Source of the DNA: Candidatus Woesearchaeota archaeon
GTDB lineage: Archaea; Nanobdellota; Nanobdellia; Woesearchaeales; GW2011-AR9
Reading direction: 5' to 3'
Length of the DNA: 37,113 nucleotides
Assembly: GCA_016185625.1 (NCBI GenBank)
Contig: JACPND010000011.1
Span: 1 to 37,113, forward strand
This document shows positions 22,170 to 29,763 of this stretch, in pieces. The notes beneath the pieces were generated by a model, which was not told where the DNA came from, made no database searches, and worked only from the letters and a program-made list of their open reading frames with translations. Numbering within the stretch: the first letter of the stretch is position 1; each line of letters starts with the position of its first letter. A program made the translations under genes and the position numbers.

Positions 22170-24965
22170 ATGAATAATAAGCTTACTAAGGTTCGTACAG
22201 AAGGGAAATCATTATCTTCAGGCCAGCGCTCTTCCACTTCCGGGCGCAGGCCACTGATTATCGGTTTTATTACCTTTGGGCTGGTGTTGCTTCTGGTGTT
22301 ATTTTTATTCGTGGGCAAGGGCAAGTTCGTGGGAAAAGCAATTGAGATAACGGCTCCCACGCCAATTCTTACGGAAGGTGGGGTCGGTTTTGATATTCTG
22401 ACAGCGACAATCGCTCCTACAGATACGCAAATTATATTAACACTAAAAGCTAATTTAGGGAGCCAGGCTTCTGGAAATATTGATGTCTATGTCGTATATG
22501 ATCCTACACTCACTGTCAGCGAAGGGGCAGTCGTTGATGTATTTGGTAAAAACTGGGATTCGGGAAAACAACTCTGGAAAACAGAAATTAGTCCAGGCCA
22601 GCTTCACTATACCCGTAAGTATTTTATTTCTGGCGAGCCAATTACGGGAAATGTCGATGTGGCGAAAATTACGTTTACCAGAGCGGACACCACGACGAAA
22701 CAGTTTAAGGTGTATGTGAAAGATAACTCTGTGATTTACAACGCCGGATCTAACAATATTATCACTAACATTGTAACGAGCGTGAATAATCCGACAACGA
22801 TTACGGTCGTGGAAAAAGCACCGGCTGCTCCGGCAGAGATATGCACTGATGTTCAAGATAACGATGGCGATGGTAAAATAGATTGTGCTGACAGTGATTG
22901 TAAAGGCAGTTTTGGGCCGAACGACGAGACGTGCGGACCTGAAACCGACGACTATTCGTGTAGGGACCTAGGGGACAACGATGGCGATGGCCTTACCGAT
23001 TGTAAGGATCCGGATTGTAATACGAAACTTGGTCAACTCGGTCCTCTTAACTCTAAAGGGATTAGTAGTGTTTGCCTAGCAATAGAATCTTCTTACTGTG
23101 CAGATTCGTATGACAACGATGCGGACGGAAGTATGGACTGTGCAGATAGCGATTGCGCAGCAGCCTGTACGGAAGTTTGCGATGGCAAGGACAACAATGC
23201 AAATGGCCAAGTGGATGATGGTGCTTTATGTTCGGCAGGTGAGAATTGTGTAAGTGGTGCTTGTGCGAAGGGCTGGGCGAAAGATTGTAATGACCAGGAT
23301 GCTAAAATCCATGTAGCTGCGCCCGATGGGCCTTGCGACGGAAAGGATAATAACTGTGATGGCCAGATTGATGAAAACCCTCTCTGCAGCACTGGCTACA
23401 ATTGTGTGGGGGGGAAGTGTACTCCTGCTCCCAAAACTTGTATTGAAACCGATGACAGCGGGAAGGACTATTACACCAAAGGAATCGTGGACATAACGAC
23501 CGATACCTATCCTGCCAATGGCGACCAGTGCAAGGCGGAGAATACTGGATACTACTCTAAATCGGGAGATCCCGGACCATACTTGTTGGAATATTCCTGT
23601 TCCACAGAGTATGCTTCACAGTACAGCTGGGAAATTAAGAAATGTGCCGACTTGGGAGCTGGCTTGGAATGCCAAAAGGGAGCGTGTGTACTGAAAACCT
23701 GTCCGACAGGATTAGCCGATTGTGATAAAGTCGCGAGTAACGGCTGTGAGATAGATATTAATTCAAATGTAAACTATTGTGGTGGCTGTACAAAGCTTCC
23801 TTGTTCCACTTCTCAGGAGTGTGTTCAGGGTGTCTGTAAACTGAAGATTCAGCCGGAAATATGCACAGATTCATACGATAACGATGGTGATGGTTTGGCC
23901 GATTGTAAGGATTCCGACTGTACTACGAAAACTGGCCCTCCTAATCCTTCAGGAGTTAGCGGTTCTTGCCAATTAAAAGAAACTTCCTGTGCAGATTTGT
24001 ATGATAACAATGCTGACGGTTTAGCTGATTGCAAGGATACTGATTGTGTGGGCAAAGCCGGACCTGCTGGAGCGACGTGCCAACCGCCTCAGGAGACGGA
24101 GTGTGCTAATAAAATAGATGACAACAAAGACGGAAAGATTGACTGTGCCGATGAAGATTGCCAGGGGAAACTTGGCCCAGCCGGTAAAAAATGTGAAGCC
24201 ACAGAAACACTATGTGCGGATGGCGCTGATAATGACGGCGATACTCTCACCGATTGCGTTGACGCCAATTGTAAAGTGCAGGCGGTTTGCGGCGGAAAAG
24301 AGAGTGCTTGTGCAGATAAGATAGATAACGATAAAGATCAACAAATAGATTGTGCTGATGCTGACTGCAGTTATTACCATGTTTGCGGCGGTACGGAAAC
24401 TCTCTGTAACGACGTAATTGATAATGATAATGATGGGAAAAAAGATTGCTTTGACAGCGATTGTGTTTCTTCCCCAGCTTGCCTCAAAGAAGACTGTACG
24501 GATGCTAAAGATAACGATGCTGATGGCTTAATAGATTGTTTCGATAACGTTGATTGTGCCGGAAAACCCGGTCCTCAAGGGAAATATACTTGTGAAAACA
24601 CTGAGACAACCTGTGCAGATTCATATGACAACGATGGCGATGGAAATGCAGACTGTGCTGACTCAGATTGCAATAATAAGCCCGGTAAACCCGGTTCTTC
24701 CAGTGTGCTTTGCAATTATCCCAAGGAATTGGTTTGTAATGATGAATTTGATAATGATGCTGGCGAGGGTGTAGATTGCGCGGATACTCTTGATTGTGCC
24801 AGTGCAGTGAATTGTAAGGTGGTGACGGTACAGGGCGATAGTGATGGTAATAGTTGCTTGAGTTCTGCAGAATATACACTCTTCAAAGCAAAATACAAGA
24901 AGAATAATGATAACATACAGAATACAATGTCATCAAGCGATTATACTGTTTATAAAGGCGAGTAG
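22170..24965 (+). CDS. Scaffoldin-like membrane-anchored protein: cohesin, about 12 Ca-binding repeats, partial dockerin
   Basis: 931 residues. Cytoplasmic tip (Ser/Arg-rich, 1-25), membrane helix (about 27-48), FVGKAIEI motif. About 65-210 is a cohesin-like sandwich: IDVYVVYDPTLTV matches the cohesin YDPxVL strand and VDVAKITFTRAD the later strand. Then about 12 Cys-flanked EF-hand-like repeats of the form CADSYDNDGDGxxDCxDSDC, a MopE-type metal-binding unit (DCNDQDAKI ... CDGKDNNCDGQIDEN) and a myxobacterial-type Cys module (GLADCDKVASNGCEIDINSN). The end has half a dockerin (GDSDGNSCLSSAEYTLFK), cut short compared with gene 1 of unit A. It carries both partners of a cohesin-dockerin pair. 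SD AGAGG precedes the ATG. Confidence 0.75.
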   Translation: MNNKLTKVRTEGKSLSSGQRSSTSGRRPLIIGFITFGLVLLLVLFLFVGKGKFVGKAIEITAPTPILTEGGVGFDILTATIAPTDTQIILTLKANLGSQASGNIDVYVVYDPTLTVSEGAVVDVFGKNWDSGKQLWKTEISPGQLHYTRKYFISGEPITGNVDVAKITFTRADTTTKQFKVYVKDNSVIYNAGSNNIITNIVTSVNNPTTITVVEKAPAAPAEICTDVQDNDGDGKIDCADSDCKGSFGPNDETCGPETDDYSCRDLGDNDGDGLTDCKDPDCNTKLGQLGPLNSKGISSVCLAIESSYCADSYDNDADGSMDCADSDCAAACTEVCDGKDNNANGQVDDGALCSAGENCVSGACAKGWAKDCNDQDAKIHVAAPDGPCDGKDNNCDGQIDENPLCSTGYNCVGGKCTPAPKTCIETDDSGKDYYTKGIVDITTDTYPANGDQCKAENTGYYSKSGDPGPYLLEYSCSTEYASQYSWEIKKCADLGAGLECQKGACVLKTCPTGLADCDKVASNGCEIDINSNVNYCGGCTKLPCSTSQECVQGVCKLKIQPEICTDSYDNDGDGLADCKDSDCTTKTGPPNPSGVSGSCQLKETSCADLYDNNADGLADCKDTDCVGKAGPAGATCQPPQETECANKIDDNKDGKIDCADEDCQGKLGPAGKKCEATETLCADGADNDGDTLTDCVDANCKVQAVCGGKESACADKIDNDKDQQIDCADADCSYYHVCGGTETLCNDVIDNDNDGKKDCFDSDCVSSPACLKEDCTDAKDNDADGLIDCFDNVDCAGKPGPQGKYTCENTETTCADSYDNDGDGNADCADSDCNNKPGKPGSSSVLCNYPKELVCNDEFDNDAGEGVDCADTLDCASAVNCKVVTVQGDSDGNSCLSSAEYTLFKAKYKKNNDNIQNTMSSSDYTVYKGE
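22896..23233 (+). repeat. Near-identical direct repeat, copy 2
   Basis: Partner of 21561-21895, about 1.34 kb apart, with one extra codon. Same orientation and reading frame. Confidence 0.85.
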
Positions 24966-25950
24966 AAAAATAACCGGAAACGATGTTACGCTAACGGTCA
25001 CACCAGGTGATGGTTTTGATGTGTTTACCATAACTGAAACCATTTCGGGAGTATCAATACCAGACAAATCTTGGGGAACTGCTCAGTGTGGTCTTTCTGG
25101 AAGCAAGCTCACTTGTGATTATGAAGGCACAGTTCAAACTACTATTTCATATAAAACTGCAGGAGCAGGTTCTCTCAACGGGAAAATAGATGGTGTAAAT
25201 TCCAATACTTATGCGGCGCAAACAAAAGATATAACCGGTGATCAAGCAGTAGCCGCCGCCCAGCCCTGCACCGAAGCAGATTATGTCCTTGGTGCTTTTG
25301 GCTCCTGTAGCGTAGAATGCGGAACCGGAACACAAACCAGAACCGTAACCAAAAAAGTTGGTTCAACTTGTACGGGAGGAGTAACTCCTCCAACGAGTCA
25401 ATCTTGCACAACGCCAACCTGTCCAGCAGATAAACCAGACTGTGTTGCCAACCAATGTCAGGCGGAAGCTCCGGTGGAGTGTAACAATGCTGCAATTAAC
25501 CCTCCTGACTGTAATGAGTGTCCAACGGATAAGCCTAACTTTATCAATAATAAATGCCGCCCAGATCCAGAATGTACGATAGGTCAGCTCACTGCTTCGT
25601 GTGCCTGTAAAGCGCCATTGGTAGATGTGGCAGGGATATGTAAAGAGACGCAATCCTGCACCCCGGGCACCCTCATCTGTGCTGATGAAAAAGCTTACCA
25701 AGAATGCAATGCTGAAGGAACAGGTTATGGCGCATTTAACTCTTGCTCATCAGGTCAGAAGTGTGAAGGAGCAGGTCAATGCGTGCCGATTCCTCCCGAC
25801 CCCAAAGCCGAATTACTCCAGAAAATTACGGAAATTGTTAATGATAATACCAACTATAATACTGAAGGCAAATTAACTATCCAGAAAAAAATAAACTTTT
25901 TGGGGAAGCTCGCGAAGGCATTAAAAGAGTTCTTTGCTCAAGTAAAGTAG
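24907..25950 (+). CDS. Paralogue of unit A gene 2 that has lost its signal peptide, with a TSP1-like domain
   Basis: The ORF overlaps the end of the previous gene by 59 bp and its first about 20 residues are out-of-frame dockerin sequence. Real homology begins at RKITGNDVTLTVTPGDG, equivalent to DISGNDITITIDPSGG in the 13765 product, but the signal peptide is absent. A TSP1-like domain follows (FGSCSVECGTGTQTRTVTK ... SQSCTTPTCP), then Cys-rich knots and a helical C-terminal tail (LQKITEIVNDN ... KINFLGKLAKALK) like its paralogue. A deletion appears to have fused the end of one gene to the body of the next. Expression would need reinitiation or frameshifting; the true start is unknown. Confidence 0.55.
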   Translation: MITYRIQCHQAIILFIKASRKITGNDVTLTVTPGDGFDVFTITETISGVSIPDKSWGTAQCGLSGSKLTCDYEGTVQTTISYKTAGAGSLNGKIDGVNSNTYAAQTKDITGDQAVAAAQPCTEADYVLGAFGSCSVECGTGTQTRTVTKKVGSTCTGGVTPPTSQSCTTPTCPADKPDCVANQCQAEAPVECNNAAINPPDCNECPTDKPNFINNKCRPDPECTIGQLTASCACKAPLVDVAGICKETQSCTPGTLICADEKAYQECNAEGTGYGAFNSCSSGQKCEGAGQCVPIPPDPKAELLQKITEIVNDNTNYNTEGKLTIQKKINFLGKLAKALKEFFAQVK

Positions 25951-25960
25951 TAGAGGCCAC

Positions 25961-27325
25961 ATGAGAAAAAAACATCTTCCTCCGCCGCAAAAACATCTGA
26001 CCCGGGGACAACTGGAACCAGCACCCGCTCCTAAGAAACAAAAGACAGTTATTATTGCGGCCATCAGTATTGCCGTTTTGGTTATTCTCGTGCTGTTCCT
26101 TTTCGTAGGAAAGCAATTCGTAGGGAAAGCGTACACTGTTCCGGGCGGAGATAGTGTTGATATGCAGTATAATGAGCAGGCCGGTACCGTTGATTTGAGA
26201 GTAGCGCTTATAGATAAGACCATGAATGCCGTCTATCTTGAGCTTTCGGCAAAGGATTTTGATGTGTGTACCCTATATGCCAGTCAAAAGTTTGCAGTTT
26301 GGGATCAATTCTATGAAACCAGTTGTGAAAATGAAAAATTAATATTAGGTGATGCCACGTTAAACGACGACCAATACAAACCTGAATTCACGCTGAAATT
26401 TCCTGCCGCCGGACTGTCGGACACCACAGAATTTACCGTAATTCTCAATGTCTATGATGGAGCAACAAATGAGGATATTTTTCCCGAGACGGCGACATTT
26501 ACCATTGAAAAAGTGAAAGCGCCGACAGTCGTGGAATCCTGCTCTGACGATCCCGACGACGCAAAGAATTATGGTGTTAAAGGAATAGTTGAATATACAC
26601 CGGATGGAGTTAAGGCTGTCGAGGATTTTGAAGATAGTTGTACTGAGAACATGCTCACTGAAAATTATTGTGAGGGCACAGCGAAAAAATCAGAGGAGAT
26701 AGATTGTCTTACTTTCTTCAAGAATTGTGCAGACGGTGCCTGTAAATCCATCCCCTGTACTATCACTACAGATTGTCCGTCAGGAGCAGTGTGTGAAAAT
26801 AGCGTCTGCGTCAAAGAAGCGGTGAAGGAAAAAATTTGTAATGACAATCTGGATGACGACGGTGATGGCTTTGCCGACTGTTTGGATTTAGCAGACTGTG
26901 CTGAGCATCTGGACTGTCTGACTCCTACTGAACTTGCCTGTGACGACGGATACGACAATGATGGTGATACAGTGAAAGATTGTGAGGATACCGACTGTGC
27001 GACCAATATTGCCTGTAAAAAACCACTTGCGGAATTTGTTGTCAAAGCAGAAGAAGCAGATAAGCTCCACACCAAGATCACTGCCGGGGAGGATATAAAC
27101 AAGGTCTTCTGGATTTTCACGACGGTCAAAGATAAAGACGGCACTATCCTTATTTTCAACAAGGAATTAGTTTCGTCCATGAAAAAAGATGAAATCTACA
27201 CGTCCACCATCACCTACAAGAATCCGGAAAAGATCGCCAAGAAAGCGGTTGTGGTTTATGATACGCCTGATCCGAGCAAATGGACAGTCTATCTAGACCA
27301 GAAATTTGAACAAACATATGGATAA
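25961..27325 (+). CDS. Membrane-anchored surface protein with beta-sandwich and Ca-binding repeats (unit B, gene 3)
   Basis: 454 residues. Cytoplasmic tip rich in Lys/Pro (1-27), membrane helix (about 28-47: VIIAAISIAVLVILVLFLF), then VGKQFVGKAYTV. About 60-185 is a beta-sandwich (VDLRVALIDKTMNAVYLEL ... TTEFTVILNVYDGAT) that takes the place of the cohesin-like domain of unit A gene 3, though weaker in motif. Ca-binding repeats follow (NLDDDGDGFADCLDLADC; GYDNDGDTVKDCEDTDC) and a C-terminal beta domain (FWIFTTVKDKDGTILIF). An AGAGG-like ribosome-binding site precedes the ATG. The TAA overlaps the next ATG by one base. Confidence 0.7.
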   Translation: MRKKHLPPPQKHLTRGQLEPAPAPKKQKTVIIAAISIAVLVILVLFLFVGKQFVGKAYTVPGGDSVDMQYNEQAGTVDLRVALIDKTMNAVYLELSAKDFDVCTLYASQKFAVWDQFYETSCENEKLILGDATLNDDQYKPEFTLKFPAAGLSDTTEFTVILNVYDGATNEDIFPETATFTIEKVKAPTVVESCSDDPDDAKNYGVKGIVEYTPDGVKAVEDFEDSCTENMLTENYCEGTAKKSEEIDCLTFFKNCADGACKSIPCTITTDCPSGAVCENSVCVKEAVKEKICNDNLDDDGDGFADCLDLADCAEHLDCLTPTELACDDGYDNDGDTVKDCEDTDCATNIACKKPLAEFVVKAEEADKLHTKITAGEDINKVFWIFTTVKDKDGTILIFNKELVSSMKKDEIYTSTITYKNPEKIAKKAVVVYDTPDPSKWTVYLDQKFEQTYG

Positions 27326-28392
27326 TGATGAAACGTATTTGGCTGATGATTGCAGTACTCTCCCTGTCCTTGGTGGCAGCGGTGGATGTGACTATTCCCC
27401 AGACCGAGTATAGTGCTGCCGAAAAAGTTTCTATTTCTATCAGTTCTTGTTTCGGCTCTTCTGTGCTGCAGATTCAGAATGCCGAGAATACGCTTATCGG
27501 CGTGGAGCAAGGAGCAAATTCATGGAGCACAGTGTATAATACTCTTTCCGACCCTACCAAAGGAAAATACTCATTGATCGTTTCCTGCGCTGACGGAACC
27601 AGTAAAACCACGGGATTCTGCGTTGATGCGCCCGGTTGCCTGGGAGCAGCTCCTGCAGCCACTCAATGTGGGAATGGAGAATGTGATTTAGGGGAAGATT
27701 ATGGCAGTTGCGCTGCGGATTGTCCTGCTTCTGGAGGAGCGCCATCTGGAGGTGGAACCTCCGGCGGTGGAGGTGGTGGCGGTGGGTACTGCACCCCCCA
27801 GTGGACGTGCGAGGAATGGGGGTATTGTAATGCCGACTTGCAGCAGTTGCGCGTTTGCCGCGATATCGATAAATGCTTTGCAGATAAACCTGAGAGCCGT
27901 CCCTGTGCCGCCTGTGAAGAATCATGGGTCTGCTCTCTGTGGTCAACCTGTTATGCTGGTGAGCAGTATCGCACTTGCGTGGATGAGCATTATTGCGGAT
28001 CAACTGCCTTGCGTCCCGTAACCACCGTCGCCTGTGAAGCAGCCGCATCGCTGCCTCCTGTCTATGAGTCGCCGTCTCTTCCTCCGCCCGGCCCACCCTA
28101 TCAGCCAGAAGTGCAGGAGCCGTCGGTAACTTCTTTCTGGGGTAAGTACAAATTCTATGTTTTAAGTATAGGCCTGCTGGTGGCGATACTTGGTTTTGTG
28201 CTGGTGTTAGTCTTCCATGTCAAGAAAACATCTCCTCTGATGTACAATTATGATGATCTCAAAGAGTGGGCTGTTAAAGAACGCCAGATGGGCACTTCTG
28301 ATGCCGATATAAGAACTATCCTCGCGAAGCATACCCGATGGACGGAGCAGGATATTGGCCGGATTTTTGAAGAGCTGGGGCCAAAAAGTTAG
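27325..28392 (+). CDS. TSP1-like surface protein with C-terminal membrane anchor (unit B, gene 4)
   Basis: 355 residues, intact paralogue of the broken 17560 gene. Signal peptide 1-19 (MMKRIWLMIAVLSLSLVAA), beta domain to about 95, a GNGECDLGEDYGSC knot, a long Gly-rich linker, then two TSP1-like segments (WTCEEWGYCNADLQQLRVC; ESWVCSLWSTCYAGEQYRTC). A Pro-rich stalk, a membrane helix at about 275-297 and a cytoplasmic tail of about 55 residues (DLKEWAVKERQMGTSDADI) follow; the tail looks like a small helical domain. The topology is opposite to the other members: N-terminus out, C-terminus in, so the tail could signal or tether inside. Ends unit B. Confidence 0.75.
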   Translation: MMKRIWLMIAVLSLSLVAAVDVTIPQTEYSAAEKVSISISSCFGSSVLQIQNAENTLIGVEQGANSWSTVYNTLSDPTKGKYSLIVSCADGTSKTTGFCVDAPGCLGAAPAATQCGNGECDLGEDYGSCAADCPASGGAPSGGGTSGGGGGGGGYCTPQWTCEEWGYCNADLQQLRVCRDIDKCFADKPESRPCAACEESWVCSLWSTCYAGEQYRTCVDEHYCGSTALRPVTTVACEAAASLPPVYESPSLPPPGPPYQPEVQEPSVTSFWGKYKFYVLSIGLLVAILGFVLVLVFHVKKTSPLMYNYDDLKEWAVKERQMGTSDADIRTILAKHTRWTEQDIGRIFEELGPKS

Positions 28393-28401
28393 GCTTTAAT
28401 A

Positions 28402-28746
28402 TCACTTTATCACAATCTTATGTGCTATAATCTCCTTTTTTCCTTTATACTCCTCTACCTTCCCTGTTATCTCCACATCATTGCCTTCTCGTAAAAAGAT
28501 ATCTTCTTCCGGAAAAAGGACTACTGCCGTTTTTTCCACGCGTTCTGCTTCCAGTTCAAGAAATAGGACTTTGTCCAGTCTTGTTATCTTTTCTACTGTC
28601 CCGCGTAGTTTAACCACCTGCTGTTCTGGTAAGCCTTCGAGCTGGTTAACAGTTGGGAGCTCTTGTTCTTCCGTAAAAATATAGAGGAAAACTAAACCCA
28701 AGAGAATCACCAGCAGAGAAATCCGATAGAGCGTTTTTTCGTTCAC
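28402..28746 (-). CDS. Membrane-anchored OB-fold protein
   Basis: 114 residues. Membrane helix at about 7-25 (YRISLLVILLGLVFLYIF). The remainder (about 40-114) matches a small OB-fold of the tRNA_anti type (VVKLRGTVEKITRLDKVLF ... DVEITGKVEEYKGKKEIIA). Such anchored OB-folds are common in archaea and may bind nucleic acid or oligosaccharide; the substrate cannot be told. Convergent with the surface locus, 9 bp apart. Confidence 0.7.
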   Translation of the reverse strand: MNEKTLYRISLLVILLGLVFLYIFTEEQELPTVNQLEGLPEQQVVKLRGTVEKITRLDKVLFLELEAERVEKTAVVLFPEEDIFLREGNDVEITGKVEEYKGKKEIIAHKIVIK

Positions 28747-28795
28747 TTCACTGAGTAGGAAGGGAGTTATTAAAAAGATTTCCTAAAATTGTAGG

Positions 28796-28920
28796 TATTA
28801 AGTCTGCCTGCTGACCGTTAGCTTCGTGCTTTTTTTGTCTCCAAGAAAGCACTCTCTAATTCTCATTAACGAATGTAATTCTTAGCTAACTTCTTGGCCT
28901 CGCAGGCAGACTTAACTTAA
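28796..28920. repeat. Structured intergenic element, copy 1
   Basis: Arms TTAAGTCTGCCTGC (28798-28811) and GCAGGCAGACTTAA (28902-28915) are perfectly complementary. Inside: GTTAGCT/AGCTAAC, GTGCTTT/AAAGCAC and a CATTAACGAATG mini-hairpin. A reverse-oriented copy lies at 33867-34120. Confidence 0.75.
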
Positions 28921-28933
28921 TACGCACCTAAAG

Positions 28934-28944
28934 TTTTATATAAA
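28934..28944 (+). promoter_or_regulatory. TATA box of the small coiled-coil gene
   Basis: TTTTATATAAA about 21-31 nt before the ATG at 28965; consistent with a leaderless mRNA. Confidence 0.55.
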
Positions 28945-28964
28945 GCAGCCTTTTTCAGGAAACC

Positions 28965-29153
28965 ATGTCAGAGCAACGCACTCAGGAGATTAAAGATAGG
29001 CTGTTCCAGTTAGACCGCAAGATTCGGCCGTTGGAATGGGACGCCACGCGCAATCAGATCAATGACTTCAAGCGGCAGGACTTACAGCGATTAAAAGATG
29101 AGCATAAAATACTGACAGATGAATTACTGGGATTGCAGCAACAACCTTTATAA
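28965..29153 (+). CDS. Small coiled-coil protein
   Basis: 62 residues, highly charged, two predicted helices (QEIKDRLFQLDRKIRPLEW and LQRLKDEHKILTDELLGL) that would form a helical hairpin. It has its own TATA box. Family not recognised; likely lineage-specific. Its stop overlaps the TATA box that drives the next transcript. Confidence 0.6.
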   Translation: MSEQRTQEIKDRLFQLDRKIRPLEWDATRNQINDFKRQDLQRLKDEHKILTDELLGLQQQPL

Positions 29154-29158
29154 ATAAA
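29148..29158 (+). promoter_or_regulatory. Strong TATA box shared in sequence with the rRNA promoter
   Basis: TTTATAAATAA preceded by AACC and followed by ATCCGTGAAAC. The rRNA promoter at 36447 matches at 24 of 26 positions including the downstream TCCNTGAAAC. Start of transcription expected near 29175-29182, just at the first hairpin. Confidence 0.7.
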
Positions 29159-29175
29159 TCCGTGAAACTATACTA

Positions 29176-29325
29176 AAAATCCCTGATTCTCGAACAGAAA
29201 TCATGGATTTTGGTATATACTAAATTGCGTAGAATGTTCGAGACTTCTATGGCAATTTACTATACATTGTAGCTGAGACCGCTTCGGCGTGTACCGACAG
29301 GTTCTTAAGTCTCGGAATCAAAGGG
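29176..29325 (+). ncRNA. Structured RNA with kissing loops: S6e leader or independent stable RNA
   Basis: Hairpin 1 (29176-29211): AAAATCC/GGATTTT and TGATT/AATCA stems with a 10-nt loop containing CTCGAACA. Hairpin 2 (about 29216-29264): TAAATTGC/GCAATTTA stem, inner GTAGAA/TTCTAT, loop containing TGTTCGAG. The two loops are complementary over eight bases, as in a kissing complex. A three-way junction follows: CTGAGAC/GTCTCGG closing stem, a CGC-UUCG-GCG hairpin with the stable UUCG tetraloop, and an ACC-GACA-GGT hairpin. It ends just before the GGGAGGG ribosome-binding site of the S6e gene. Confidence 0.7.
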
Positions 29326-29334
29326 AGGGAAACT

Positions 29335-29730
29335 ATGGTTGAAATGAAATTAGTGCTTTCCACATCAGATGGAAAGAGTCATCAACGGGAAATCAAAAGC
29401 CCGGAAGCAGATAATCTGCTGAAACAGAAAATCGGCGATAAGATTGCCGGGGACGAATTGGGCTATGCCGGATACGAGTTTCTTATCACTGGCGGATCGG
29501 ATAAATCAGGATTTCCCATGCGGAAAGGCATTCAGGCACCACGCAAGCGAATTCTGATTGGCAAGAGTGTGGGCTTTAATGGCTTGGACAGAAAGGGTAA
29601 AAAGCAGCCCGGATTAGTGAAGCGGCGTACTGTTTGCGGTGAACACATCACCAAGATTATTCATCAGGTGAATCTAAAAGTCCTTAAAGAAGGATCGGAA
29701 AAGCTCGTCAGTGAAGCGAAGAAAGAGTAA
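29335..29730 (+). CDS. rps6e: 30S ribosomal protein S6e
   Basis: 131 residues, the usual archaeal length. Family signatures: KLVLSTSDGKSHQREI at the start, GDKIAGDELGYAGYEFLITGG, then GFPMRKG and KRRTVCGEHIT. S6e is a small-subunit protein shared by archaea and eukaryotes. A strong Shine-Dalgarno (GGGAGGG) lies about 5 nt before the ATG. It is preceded by the structured RNA at 29176-29325, which could be an autoregulatory leader binding S6e. Confidence 0.95.
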   Translation: MVEMKLVLSTSDGKSHQREIKSPEADNLLKQKIGDKIAGDELGYAGYEFLITGGSDKSGFPMRKGIQAPRKRILIGKSVGFNGLDRKGKKQPGLVKRRTVCGEHITKIIHQVNLKVLKEGSEKLVSEAKKE

Positions 29731-29731
29731 A

Positions 29732-29741
29732 CCTTTTATAG
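29732..29741 (+). promoter_or_regulatory. TATA box of the small membrane protein gene
   Basis: CCTTTTATAG about 23-32 nt before the ATG at 29764. Confidence 0.5.
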
Positions 29742-29763
29742 TTGTTCTTTTTTCCTAAAACAT

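Noticed and set aside
22820-24800. Tandem repeat array as a mobile or regulatory DNA repeat
   Set aside because: The repeats are in-frame protein repeats (Ca-binding modules) with variable third bases; the DNA periodicity follows from the protein.
27554-28096. 180-codon minus-strand ORF rich in His/Arg
   Set aside because: Shadow of the Gly-rich and Cys-rich part of the 27325 gene.
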